Below, one piece after another: positions 1 to 6,499 of a DNA stretch of 8,880 nucleotides. The notes beneath the pieces were generated by a model. That model did no database searches. It saw only the letters and a list, made by a program, of their open reading frames with translations, and was not told where the DNA came from. How positions within the stretch are numbered: the first letter of the stretch is position 1; each line of letters starts with the position of its first letter. The DNA is from Actinomycetes bacterium (GTDB lineage: Bacteria; Actinomycetota; Actinomycetes; Mycobacteriales; Mycobacteriaceae), in assembly GCA_023460175.1 (NCBI GenBank), contig JAEWRC010000015.1:1-8880 (forward strand). Reading direction: 5' to 3'. The translations under genes were made by a program, and so were the position numbers.

Positions 1-381
1 GGCAGCCACCGCCCGCCGCCCGCGCGCCGGACGTTCTCCTCCGGACAACGCGCCCTACTGTGGGCCGCCGGCGTCCTCGGCACCCTGGCGATCGTGATCG
101 CGGTGTTGATCGTGGTCAACGCCCGCAACGACCAGCTCAACCAGAATCAGCCGCCGCCGACGGTCACCGACACCATCACTCCTGGTCAGGAGCCCACCGA
201 GGAGTTGCCCCCGGAGGCCCCGCCGGAGGAACCGGCCGCCGAACCGCAGAGTTGGATGCCGCGGAATTGGACGCCGGGGACACCGACCGAGGATGCTTTG
301 GGTACAGGACGGTTCGTGACCCTGCTCTCCGTCCCCGAAGATGCACGCCCGCCCGTGCCTACTGACGAGATAACACCATGA
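1..381 (+). CDS. pknA: Ser/Thr protein kinase PknA, C-terminal end (5' truncated by window)
   Basis: An open frame runs from the window edge to the TGA at 379-381. The visible 126 residues hold no kinase domain. They comprise a short basic juxtamembrane stretch, one membrane segment (about residues 18-40 of the visible part, LLWAAGVLGTLAIVIAV followed by hydrophobics), and a proline/glutamate-rich tail that should lie outside the cell. This matches the C-terminus of mycobacterial PknA, a membrane kinase that phosphorylates division and cell-wall proteins. The catalytic domain would lie to the left of the window. Its stop overlaps the pknB start in an ATGA, which implies translational coupling. 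The identification rests on the tail architecture and on the intact pknB directly downstream, as in all mycobacteria. The tail alone is poorly conserved, so any pknA-like kinase would fit. Confidence 0.88.
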   Translation, partial: GSHRPPPARRTFSSGQRALLWAAGVLGTLAIVIAVLIVVNARNDQLNQNQPPPTVTDTITPGQEPTEELPPEAPPEEPAAEPQSWMPRNWTPGTPTEDALGTGRFVTLLSVPEDARPPVPTDEITP

Positions 382-2249
382 CGACCCCTGAGCTGCTCTC
401 CGGCCGCTACGAACTCGGTGAAATCCTCGGGTTCGGCGGAATGTCGGAGGTTCACCTGGCCCGCGACACCCGGCTGCACCGGGACGTCGCGGTGAAGGTG
501 CTGCGCGCCGACCTGGCCCGCGACCCCAGCTTCTACCTGAGGTTCCGGCGCGAGGCGCAGAACGCGGCGGCGCTGAACCACCCGGCGATCGTCGCGGTCT
601 ACGACACCGGTGAGGCCGAGACGCCGACCGGCCCGCTGCCCTACATCGTCATGGAGTACGTCGACGGCGTCACGCTGCGCGACATCGTCCACAACGACGG
701 ACCGATGCCGCCCCAGCGCGCCATCGAGGTGATCGCCGACGCCTGCCAGGCGCTGAACTTCAGCCACACGCACGGCATCATCCACCGCGACGTCAAGCCG
801 GCCAACATCATGATCAGCAAGTCCGGCGCGGTGAAGGTGATGGACTTCGGCATCGCCCGCGCGCTGGCCGAGACGCACAGCGTCACCCAGACTGCCGCGG
901 TGATCGGCACCGCGCAGTACCTCTCGCCCGAGCAGGCCCGCGGCGAGTCCGTCGACGCCCGCTCCGACGTGTACTCCCTGGGCTGTGTTCTCTACGAAAT
1001 GCTCACGGGCGAAGCGCCTTTCGTCGGCGACTCCCCCGTCGCCGTGGCCTACCAGCACGTCCGCGAGGACGCGGTGCCGCCGTCGCAGCGGCACGCCGGC
1101 ATCCCCGCCGAACTCGACGCGGTGGTGCTCAAGGCGCTGGCCAAGAACCCCGACAACCGCTATCAGACCGCCGCGGAGATGCGCGCCGATCTGGTCCGGG
1201 TGCACAACGGCGAGCACCCGGAGGCGCCGAAGGTGCTCACCGACGCCGAGAAGACCTCGATGCTCAGCGCGCCGTCGGACTACCGCGGCGATCAGACCGA
1301 GCAGATCCCCAATGCGGTGCGCTACCCGGGCGAGCGCGGCGGCGGATCGGTGGCCCGCTGGCTGGTGGCCGTCGCGGTACTGGCGGTGCTGACGGTGGTC
1401 GTCACGATCTCCATCAACGTCTTCGGCGGCGACACCCGCGATGTCGCGGTGCCCGACGTGGCCGGGGTGGTCTCGGCCGACGCGGTGGCCACCCTGCAGA
1501 ACCGCGGGTTCAAGACCCGCACTCAGCAGCGCCCGGACTCCGCGGTGCCGCCGGATCACGTGATCGAGACCGATCCGGCTGCCGACACCTCCGTCGACGC
1601 CGGTGACGAGATCACCGTCTACGTGTCGACCGGCCCGGAGCAGCGGGAAGTGCCCGACGTCGCGCAGTTGAGCTACGGCGACGCGGTGCAGAAACTCAAG
1701 GCCGCCGGGTTCACCGTGTTCAAACAGGCGAACTCGCCGTCGACCCCGGAGCTCAAGGACCGGGTGATCGGCACCAATCCGCCGGCCAACCAGACCTCGG
1801 CGATCACCAACGAGATCACCGTGATCGTCGGTGCGGGTCCCGAGACCCGCGACGTTCCCGACGTGGCCGGGCAGACCGTCGACGTGGCCCAGCGCAACCT
1901 CGGCGTGTACGGGTTCACCAAGGTCGCCCGGGCCGATGTGGACGGCACCGAATCGGCGGGCACGGTGATCGGCACCAATCCGCCCACGGGGGAGAACGTT
2001 CCGCTGGACTCGGTGATCGAACTGCGCGTGTCGCGGGGCAATCAGTTCACGATGCCCAACCTGGCGGGCCAGTTCTGGACCGACGCCGAGCCGACGCTGC
2101 GCGCGCTGGGCTGGACCGGTGTGCTCAACAAGGGACCCGACGTGCCCAACTCGGGGGACCAGAACCGCAACCGGGTGATGTCGCAGTCCCCGTCGGCGGG
2201 CCAAGGCGTGAACTACGGCGGGACGATCACGCTGGCGTTCGGTTCGTAG
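378..2249 (+). CDS. pknB: Ser/Thr protein kinase PknB with four PASTA domains
   Basis: This 623-residue membrane kinase is close in length to M. tuberculosis PknB (626). Visible kinase features are the glycine-rich loop GFGGMSEV (18-25), ATP-binding Lys40, Glu59, catalytic HRDVKPAN with Asp138, DFG with Asp156, and an activation loop containing VTQTAAV. The two threonines that are autophosphorylated in PknB fall at 170 and 172, one position earlier than in M. tuberculosis because the loop is one residue shorter. A basic juxtamembrane region leads to one membrane helix (about 328-347). Four PASTA repeats then start near 355, 424, 488 and 554, each with a PDVAG- or PNLAG-like opening; this part senses muropeptides or lipid II outside the cell. 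PknB regulates peptidoglycan synthesis and division. The start is the ATG of the ATGA overlap with pknA. The 3' end overlaps the trpG end by 23 bp. Confidence 0.97.
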   Translation: MTTPELLSGRYELGEILGFGGMSEVHLARDTRLHRDVAVKVLRADLARDPSFYLRFRREAQNAAALNHPAIVAVYDTGEAETPTGPLPYIVMEYVDGVTLRDIVHNDGPMPPQRAIEVIADACQALNFSHTHGIIHRDVKPANIMISKSGAVKVMDFGIARALAETHSVTQTAAVIGTAQYLSPEQARGESVDARSDVYSLGCVLYEMLTGEAPFVGDSPVAVAYQHVREDAVPPSQRHAGIPAELDAVVLKALAKNPDNRYQTAAEMRADLVRVHNGEHPEAPKVLTDAEKTSMLSAPSDYRGDQTEQIPNAVRYPGERGGGSVARWLVAVAVLAVLTVVVTISINVFGGDTRDVAVPDVAGVVSADAVATLQNRGFKTRTQQRPDSAVPPDHVIETDPAADTSVDAGDEITVYVSTGPEQREVPDVAQLSYGDAVQKLKAAGFTVFKQANSPSTPELKDRVIGTNPPANQTSAITNEITVIVGAGPETRDVPDVAGQTVDVAQRNLGVYGFTKVARADVDGTESAGTVIGTNPPTGENVPLDSVIELRVSRGNQFTMPNLAGQFWTDAEPTLRALGWTGVLNKGPDVPNSGDQNRNRVMSQSPSAGQGVNYGGTITLAFGS

Positions 2250-2913
2250 CCCGCTGCGTGGCGGCCGAGACCGCGTCGGCGACCTCGTTCTCGAGGCGAC
2301 GGACCAGCGCCTCATCCGGGGCCTGGCCGCAGAATCCCAACCAGTTGGCCAGCATGCGGTGACCGCCCTCGGTGAGGATGGACTCCGGGTGGAACTGCAC
2401 CCCGTGGATCGGCAATTCGGCGTGCCGGATGCCCATGATGATGCCGCTGCGGGTCTGCGCGGTGACCTGCAGGGCCTCCGGCAGGGTCTCGGGCAGGATG
2501 GTCAGCGAGTGGTACCGGGTGGCCGTGAACGGGTCCGGAAGTCCTTGCAGGACACTGGTATTGCGGTGGTAGACGGTGCTGGTCTTGCCGTGCAGCAGCT
2601 CCGGGGCGCGGTCGACGGTGGCGCCGAAGGCCACCCCGATGGCCTGGTGGCCCAGGCACACACCCAGCAGGGGAGTGCCGGCTTGCGCGCAGGCGTGTAC
2701 CAGGGGGATCGAGGCGCCCGCGCGCTCCGGGGTGCCGGGGCCGGGGCTCAGCAGCACGCCGTCGAACTCGGCGGCCACCGCGGCGATGTCCTCGGCGGTG
2801 GCCAGGCGCGCGTCGTCGTGCCGCCACACCTGCGCGGTGACCCCGAGTTGCCCGAGGTACTGCACGAGGTTGAACACGAAGCTGTCGTAGTTGTCGACGA
2901 CCAAGACCTGCAT
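2227..2913 (-). CDS. trpG: Anthranilate synthase component II / aminodeoxychorismate synthase glutaminase (TrpG/PabA-like)
   Basis: This is a class I glutamine amidotransferase of 228 residues that supplies ammonia from glutamine to a chorismate-using partner (TrpE or PabB) for tryptophan or folate synthesis. The N-terminus VLVVDNYDSFVFNLVQYL is typical. The oxyanion region is SPGPGTPERAG (56-66), the nucleophile elbow is GVCLGHQ with Cys86, and the triad is completed by His175 and Glu177 in FHPES. It is annotated trpG in this conserved mycobacterial location, but no trpE is adjacent, so it may serve both pathways or mainly PabB. I chose the ATG at 2913 because homologues begin M-x-[VI]-LVVDNYDS. 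A GTG two codons upstream (2919) is possible, and neither has a clear ribosome binding site. It lies 52 bp downstream of the DUF881 gene on the same strand, probably in one transcript. Confidence 0.95.
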   Translation of the reverse strand: MQVLVVDNYDSFVFNLVQYLGQLGVTAQVWRHDDARLATAEDIAAVAAEFDGVLLSPGPGTPERAGASIPLVHACAQAGTPLLGVCLGHQAIGVAFGATVDRAPELLHGKTSTVYHRNTSVLQGLPDPFTATRYHSLTILPETLPEALQVTAQTRSGIIMGIRHAELPIHGVQFHPESILTEGGHRMLANWLGFCGQAPDEALVRRLENEVADAVSAATQRATNRTPA

Positions 2914-2965
2914 CGCCACAGGTTACCGGGGTGGACGGGGCCGGCGACAATCGGTTTTGGCGGCC

Positions 2966-3715
2966 TCAGTAACCCAGCGGGCCCATCGGGGCGGCGTAGC
3001 GCATCCGGGCCGGGTCGGCGTGCCCGACCACTTGGAGTTCGTCGTGGGCTTCCTCGGTGTAGCCGAGGCCGAACCGCACCACGTACTGCTTGTAGAGCCG
3101 CACCAGCGGCGCCTCGGCCAGGGCGGCCTGCATGGCCTCGGCGTCGCCGATCGCCGTGATCCGGTACGGCGGGCTGTAGGTCCGGCCGTTCAGCAGCAGG
3201 GTGTTGCCGACGCAGCGGGGCTCGGACGTGGCGATCAGGCGCTGGTCCTGCATCTGCACGGCCTCGGCGCCGGCGCTCCACAACGCGTTGAGCACGCCCT
3301 GGATGTCCTGCTGGTGGACCACCAGGTCGTCGGGGGAGGCGTCGCGCGGGAACCGGCCCTGCGCGTCGCGCTGCGCGTCGGTCAGGGTCACCACCAGCCC
3401 GGGACCGCGCACCGGATCCATCCCGGCCTCGTCGGCCATCTCCGCGGAGCGCGCCTGCATCGCGGCCAGCGCGGCGTCCCCGGAGCGGCCGTGGGTGGAA
3501 TCCATCCGCTCGGCCAGGGTGTCCCGCTCGACGGTCAGCCGGTCGACGGATTGCTGGGTTTCGCGGACCAGGTCCACCAGCCGGGGCGCGTCGCTGCGGC
3601 GGATCTCGTCGCCGCCGGAGACCGCGTGGGTGGCCGAGAGCAGCAGGCCCGCCAGCAGGCATACGACCGGGACGCCGAAGCGCCACCACGATCGCTGTCT
3701 CGGCGGCGCTGCCAT
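2966..3715 (-). CDS. DUF881 family membrane protein (Rv0012-like)
   Basis: This 249-residue protein is homologous to M. tuberculosis Rv0012. The short basic N-terminus (RQRSWWRF) is followed by one membrane helix at about 13-32, giving a cytoplasmic N-terminus and an external bulk. A heptad-rich stretch at about 46-75 (LVDLVRETQQSVDRLTVERDTL) is probably a coiled coil. The rest is the DUF881 domain, including RGPGLVVTLTDA, a QDIQGVLNALWSAGAEA helix, and the C-terminal RYAAPMGPLGY. DUF881 proteins sit next to division genes in actinobacteria, but their biochemical role is not established. The frame is open far upstream. The ATG at 3715 is chosen because AGGAGA sits six to eight bases before it, the hydrophobic helix follows directly, and the upstream extension is low complexity. 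It heads a likely operon with trpG and diverges from crgA. Confidence 0.9.
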   Translation of the reverse strand: MAAPPRQRSWWRFGVPVVCLLAGLLLSATHAVSGGDEIRRSDAPRLVDLVRETQQSVDRLTVERDTLAERMDSTHGRSGDAALAAMQARSAEMADEAGMDPVRGPGLVVTLTDAQRDAQGRFPRDASPDDLVVHQQDIQGVLNALWSAGAEAVQMQDQRLIATSEPRCVGNTLLLNGRTYSPPYRITAIGDAEAMQAALAEAPLVRLYKQYVVRFGLGYTEEAHDELQVVGHADPARMRYAAPMGPLGY

Positions 3716-3823
3716 CAACGTCTCCTGGAGTTTCAGAGGAGGCCCGGTCGCTGGGTTAGGCTGCGGGGGACTCCTGTGGCGACGTCCATCGTCGCACCTG
3801 CTCATCTTTCTACGAAGGTAACC

Positions 3824-4087
3824 ATGCCCAAGTCCAAGGTTCGCAAGAAGAACGATTTCACCATCAACCCGGTCAGCCGCACCCCGGTCAAGGTGAAAGC
3901 CGGACCGTCCAGCGTCTGGTTTGTCGTGCTTTTCGTGGGATTGATGTTGATTGGGTTGTTCTGGCTGTTGGTTTTCCAGCTGGCCTCGTCGTCGTTGCCC
4001 TGGATGGCCGAACTGGGCCCGTGGAACTACGCGATCGCGTTTGCCTTCATGATCACGGGACTGTTGCTCACCATGCGCTGGCGCTGA
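3824..4087 (+). CDS. crgA: Cell division protein CrgA
   Basis: This 87-residue membrane protein of the actinobacterial divisome (M. tuberculosis CrgA has 93) begins with the characteristic basic MPKSKVRKK. It has two transmembrane helices, about 30-52 (VWFVVLFVGLMLIGLFWLL and onward) and about 65-84 (NYAIAFAFMITGLLLTM), joined by a short loop containing PWMAELGPWNY. In mycobacteria CrgA interacts with FtsZ, FtsQ, FtsI and CwsA and helps stabilise the septal machinery; a CwsA homologue lies about 1.4 kb downstream. The start is well supported by GAAGG at 3814-3818, five bases before the ATG. The gene diverges from the DUF881 gene across a 108-bp spacer that holds both promoters. The annotation is secure from the family signature and from synteny. 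Confidence 0.96.
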   Translation: MPKSKVRKKNDFTINPVSRTPVKVKAGPSSVWFVVLFVGLMLIGLFWLLVFQLASSSLPWMAELGPWNYAIAFAFMITGLLLTMRWR

Positions 4088-4200
4088 GGCCGGCCCGCCC
4101 ACGAGTTGAATTCATTTTGGGGATCGGGTGACTACTGATAGTGGCAGAGCCTGTCAACCCAATCACACGCGTGTAGTTCATCCCCATTGTTGATAGCGCT

Positions 4201-4209
4201 TGTGGATAA
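4201..4209 (-). promoter_or_regulatory. DnaA-box-like 9-mer upstream of the Rv0010c-like gene
   Basis: The minus strand reads TTATCCACA, an exact match to the strong E. coli DnaA box and one base from the mycobacterial preference TTGTCCACA. It lies 26 bp upstream of the chosen start codon at 4236. Only one copy was noticed in the window, so it is not an origin. It could act as a DnaA-responsive transcription site or as a titration site. The match is seen directly; binding is inferred. Confidence 0.4.
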
Positions 4210-4235
4210 CTCCATCTGCAATGGTAAGAGTGCCT

Positions 4236-4676
4236 ATGAATGATCTCCAGCAAACAAATTGGGGCCCGCAGCCGGCGGGTGTCCTCGCGCTGGGGATCGG
4301 TGGTTTTGTGATGGCTATCGCCTGTGTGATGCTGGTCACAGACACTCCAGGACGGGTGCTGGCCGGCGTTGCCGCCGTAGGTCTACTTGTGTTTGCAACG
4401 ATCTCTTGGCGCAGCCGGCCGAAGTTAGCAATCACCGATAGCGGGCTGGCGGTGCGCGGGCCGCTGGGTGTGACCACGTTGCCAAAATCGGCGATCGCGC
4501 ACATTCGGATCACCGAGTTCCGCCGCCTCGGCCGACGGTCCCGGATGCTCGAGATCGACACCACCGACGACCGGCTACGGGTGTTCACCCGATGGGATCT
4601 GGGCACCGACCCGCTGACGGTGCTCGACGCGCTCATCGCCGCGGGCTACGCCGCCCCGCGCATCCCCCCGCGCTAG
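4236..4676 (+). CDS. PH-like domain membrane protein (Rv0010c-like)
   Basis: This 146-residue protein resembles M. tuberculosis Rv0010c (141 residues), which has no firmly assigned function. Two closely spaced membrane helices (about 11-33 and 37-58) share the conserved junction VTDTPGRVL. A cytoplasmic beta-rich domain follows, opening with SRPKLAITDSGLAVRGPLG and ending RVFTRWDLGTDPLTVLDALIAAGYA. This layout fits the bacterial PH-domain type found in small membrane proteins. The ATG at 4236 is preferred because MNDLQQTNW aligns with the start of Rv0010c and a weak purine-rich GGTAAGAG lies nine bases upstream. In-frame ATGs at 4200 and 4221 lack a ribosome binding site, and the 4200 start would place a DnaA-box-like sequence inside the gene. 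It lies 148 bp downstream of crgA on the same strand, probably with its own promoter. Confidence 0.85.
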   Translation: MNDLQQTNWGPQPAGVLALGIGGFVMAIACVMLVTDTPGRVLAGVAAVGLLVFATISWRSRPKLAITDSGLAVRGPLGVTTLPKSAIAHIRITEFRRLGRRSRMLEIDTTDDRLRVFTRWDLGTDPLTVLDALIAAGYAAPRIPPR

Positions 4677-4760
4677 ACCTGAGACCTTTTCCCGCGAACG
4701 TGCGCGCCCCCGGCCGCCACGCCGACGAATTCCCGTGTTCTGCGCACGCTCGACACAAGG

Positions 4761-4802
4761 CTGAGGGCCGGCCGCTCCGGAAAGGATGCGACCGGCCCTC
4801 AG
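4761..4802. terminator. Hairpin between the convergent Rv0010c-like gene and ppiA
   Basis: Perfect 11-bp arms, CTGAGGGCCGG at 4761-4771 and CCGGCCCTCAG at 4792-4802, flank a 20-base loop. The hairpin lies 85 bp past the Rv0010c-like stop and 10 bp past the ppiA stop. It is placed to end transcription from both sides. There is no T-rich tail on either strand, which is common for mycobacterial terminators. Nothing else was recognised in 4677-4760. Confidence 0.65.
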
Positions 4803-4811
4803 ACCGACGTG

Positions 4812-5360
4812 TCAGGAAATGGTGATCGACTCGATGACGACGGCCTCGGCGGGCCGGTCGTTGCGGTCGGTCGCCGTGGTGGCGATGGCGTCGACGACCT
4901 TCTGCGACTCGGGGTCGACGACCTCACCGAAGATGGTGTGCCGACGGTTCAGGTGCGGGGTGGGACCGACGGTGACGAAGAACTGCGATCCGTTGGTGCC
5001 GGGCCCTGCGTTGGCCATGGCCAGCAGGTACGGCTTGTCGAACTGCAGTTCCGGGTGGAACTCGTCGGCGAACTTGTAGCCGGGGCCGCCGCGACCGGTG
5101 CCGGTCGGGTCGCCGCCCTGGATCATGAAGCCCTCGATGACGCGGTGGAACACCGTGCCGTCGTAGAACGGGCCCGAGGTGCCGCCCGACGCATTCTCCG
5201 TCGAGTACTCCTTGGTGCCCTGGGCCAGGCCGACGAAGTTCGCGACGGTCTTGGGGGCGTGGTTACCGAACAACGCGACCTTGATGTCGCCGCGGTTGGT
5301 GTGCAGCGTGGCGGTGGCGGTCTGAATGGGGCTCGTAGTCACAGTTTTACAGTCTGCCAC
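4812..5360 (-). CDS. ppiA: Peptidyl-prolyl cis-trans isomerase A (cyclophilin)
   Basis: This 182-residue single-domain cyclophilin equals M. tuberculosis PpiA (Rv0009) in length. It catalyses cis-trans isomerisation of Xaa-Pro bonds during protein folding. Visible active-site elements are FHRVIEGFMIQGGDPTGTG (catalytic Arg73, Phe78, Gln81), the MANAGPGTNGSQFF block, and TPHLNRRHTIFGEV, where histidine replaces the tryptophan of human CypA that contacts cyclosporin, as is usual in bacterial forms. The GTG at 5360 is chosen because the following ADCKTVT aligns with the start of the M. tuberculosis protein, which also uses GTG. The frame stays open upstream, but that extension is unrelated to the family and would overlap cwsA on the other strand. 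No signal peptide is seen, so it is probably cytosolic. It diverges from cwsA across about 100 bp. Confidence 0.97.
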   Translation of the reverse strand: MADCKTVTTSPIQTATATLHTNRGDIKVALFGNHAPKTVANFVGLAQGTKEYSTENASGGTSGPFYDGTVFHRVIEGFMIQGGDPTGTGRGGPGYKFADEFHPELQFDKPYLLAMANAGPGTNGSQFFVTVGPTPHLNRRHTIFGEVVDPESQKVVDAIATTATDRNDRPAEAVVIESITIS

Positions 5361-5459
5361 TAGCGCCCTACCGCCGTGGGCCGGGGGAGTGGCAGAGTGA
5401 GATGCGACGTGCCCATCCCAAGCGGCCACCCCAAGTGCCATTGAACGGAGAAGGTGGAA

Positions 5460-5885
5460 ATGACCTCGAGCACCGAGACCCGGCTGACGTCCGGCCAGCG
5501 CCTTACTCGTGGACTCGCGCACACCGCGGCCGGTCCCGTCGACATCACCAGGGGAGCGCTGGGCCTGGGCGCGAACGCGCTCGCCTCGGCGGTCTCCAGC
5601 ACCCGGCAGCGCTACCGGGACAGCCACCTGCGCAAGGAGCTGGTCGAGGCCCAGGCGACATTGACCCGCGAGCTCAACACCGCCGGCGAGGTGCTCGGCG
5701 AACTGCCGGAGAACTTCCGTGAGGCGCGGGCCAATCAGCCAAAGAGCAAGCGGCCGTGGATCATAGCCGGGGCCGTCGCCGGAGCGCTGGTGCTCGGCGG
5801 GGCGGCGTTCGCGTTCGTGCGGCGCAACACCACGCCCGAGCCGTCGCCGCTGCCGCCCAGCGTGCAGGTGGACCCGAAGCCCTAG
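5460..5885 (+). CDS. cwsA: Cell wall synthesis protein CwsA
   Basis: This 141-residue homologue of Rv0008c (145 residues) matches it in the opening (ETRLTSGQRLTRGLAHTAAGPVD), in the segment RQRYRDSHLRKELVEAQATL, and in the close EPSPLPPSVQVDPKP. The first two thirds are helical, charged and cytoplasmic. One membrane helix at about 97-117 (WIIAGAVAGALVLGGAAFAFV) leads to a short proline-rich external tail. In mycobacteria CwsA binds CrgA and Wag31 (DivIVA) and affects peptidoglycan synthesis, polar growth and cell shape; crgA lies in the same neighbourhood here. The ATG at 5460 is chosen because GGAGAAGG ends five bases before it. A GTG at 5454 overlaps that ribosome binding site and is unlikely. 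The 3' end runs into a CCCTAG repeat shared with the convergent lipoprotein gene. Confidence 0.93.
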   Translation: MTSSTETRLTSGQRLTRGLAHTAAGPVDITRGALGLGANALASAVSSTRQRYRDSHLRKELVEAQATLTRELNTAGEVLGELPENFREARANQPKSKRPWIIAGAVAGALVLGGAAFAFVRRNTTPEPSPLPPSVQVDPKP

Positions 5886-5932
5886 CTCGAGTCCCTAGCC
5901 CGGCGCCCTAGCCTGAAGGCCCTAGCCTTCGG
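5880..5932. repeat. Four CCCTAG units at 13-14 bp spacing, with a short hairpin, between convergent genes
   Basis: CCCTAG occurs at 5880, 5893, 5906 and 5920. The first contains the cwsA TAG stop and the last contains the complement of the lipoprotein gene's TAG stop. The last unit is the loop of a tight hairpin, CTGAAGGC (5913-5920), CCTA, GCCTTCGG (5925-5932), eight pairs with one G-T. This hairpin could terminate transcription from both genes. The repeat is seen directly; the terminator role is inferred. Confidence 0.55.
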
Positions 5933-6425
5933 TGCCGTCGTCCGGGCCCTGCATCTCCGTCTGACCGGGCTCCGGCGGCGCATCTCCCGCGTCGTCCCCG
6001 GCCCCGTGGTTCGGATTGGTGCAGATCGTGCCCTCGCACGGCACCAGGTCGCCGCTGCCCGCGGGATCCTCCATCAGCCCACCGTTCTCCGCGGGATCAT
6101 CGCCGGCGCCGTGGTTGGGGTTGGTGCAGATGGTGCCCTCGCACGGCACCATGGTCCCGTCGCCGTTGGGGTTGGGCATCATCGGCACCGTGGTCTCGGC
6201 CGGTCCTGGTCCCGGGCCCGGTGCGGGGGCCGGTCCGGGCCCCGGAGCCGGCGACCCGGCCTCACCGTGACCGCCACCGTGCTGTTCGGACTGAGCCGGG
6301 GACGTCGTGGTCGCCGGGGAGGTCTCGGGGGCCTCCTCGATCACCTCGGTGGTGCACCCGGAGAACAGCAGGGCGCTACCGAAGAGCGCGCCACCAACGA
6401 CAACTTTCATTCGTGGGGAAAACAT
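5922..6425 (-). CDS. Putative lipoprotein with Pro-Gly-rich linker and duplicated CEGTIC segment
   Basis: The 167-residue precursor has a clear lipoprotein signal: KVVVGGALFGSALLFSG followed by the lipid-modified Cys24 (lipobox LFSG-C). The mature protein starts with a Thr/Ser/Pro/Glu-rich stretch and a His/Gly patch (HGGGHGE, 49-55). A Pro-Gly-Ala run follows (58-76), then two near-identical segments VPCEGTICTNPNHGAGDD at 93-110 and 128-145 joined by an acidic linker, and an acidic tail. Each segment has a Cys-x4-Cys pair. I do not recognise a functional family; it should be anchored on the outer face of the membrane. No ribosome binding site precedes the ATG at 6425, but a TACAAT hexamer eight bases upstream suggests a leaderless message. 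ATG at residue 6 is the alternative start. No equivalent gene lies at this point in the M. tuberculosis order, so it is accessory to the core block. Confidence 0.85.
   Translation of the reverse strand: MFSPRMKVVVGGALFGSALLFSGCTTEVIEEAPETSPATTTSPAQSEQHGGGHGEAGSPAPGPGPAPAPGPGPGPAETTVPMMPNPNGDGTMVPCEGTICTNPNHGAGDDPAENGGLMEDPAGSGDLVPCEGTICTNPNHGAGDDAGDAPPEPGQTEMQGPDDGTEG
6001..6151 (-). repeat. 46-bp direct repeat inside the lipoprotein gene (period 105 bp)
   Basis: Copies at 6001-6046 and 6106-6151 match at 42 of 46 bases and lie 105 bp (35 codons) apart in frame. They encode the two VPCEGTICTNPNHGAG segments. Of the four differences, at least three are third-position changes that keep the protein the same, so the repeat is being held at protein level after an internal duplication. 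Confidence 0.85.
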
Positions 6426-6433
6426 GCGGCCCG

Positions 6434-6461
6434 ATTGTAGTGAGACAACCGATTCTGGCTA
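6434..6461 (-). promoter_or_regulatory. Probable SigA-type promoter of the lipoprotein gene, leaderless
   Basis: On the minus strand TACAAT (6434-6439) fits the mycobacterial -10 consensus TANNNT. TAGCCA (6456-6461) matches TTGACA at four of six positions with a 16-bp spacer. The ATG begins eight bases after the -10 element, where transcription should start, so the message would be leaderless. This agrees with the missing ribosome binding site. Confidence 0.5.
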
Positions 6462-6499
6462 GTGCCTCGTGGCGGCGATTTGGCCGCGACCTGCCGCGC

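Noticed and set aside
186..2315. 709-codon open frame antisense to pknB
   Set aside because: It mirrors the codon pattern of a GC-rich gene; the composition is Arg/Gly/Val/His-rich with no domain. pknB on the other strand is certain.
2359..3159. 266-codon plus-strand open frame antisense to trpG and the DUF881 gene
   Set aside because: It lies opposite two well-supported genes and has low-complexity composition and no recognisable domain.
3735..3762. Strong purine run AGAGGAGG upstream of crgA on the plus strand
   Set aside because: No start codon follows at a workable distance; the only nearby frame (CTG at 3751) stops after two codons.
3779..3795. Small inverted repeat GCGACG-N5-CGTCGC in the crgA leader
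   Set aside because: Six-base GC-rich arms are expected by chance here, and nothing ties it to a known regulator.
3716..4102. N-terminal extension of the DUF881 frame to 378 residues
   Set aside because: It would run antisense through crgA, has low-complexity sequence, and bypasses the good ribosome binding site before the ATG at 3715.
5361..5627. N-terminal extension of ppiA to 271 residues
   Set aside because: It is antisense to the start of cwsA; family members begin at the GTG at 5360.
6006..6440. Plus-strand open frames opposite the lipoprotein gene
   Set aside because: They are shadows of the Pro/Gly-rich repeat region; the minus-strand frame has a proper lipobox and silent changes in the repeat.
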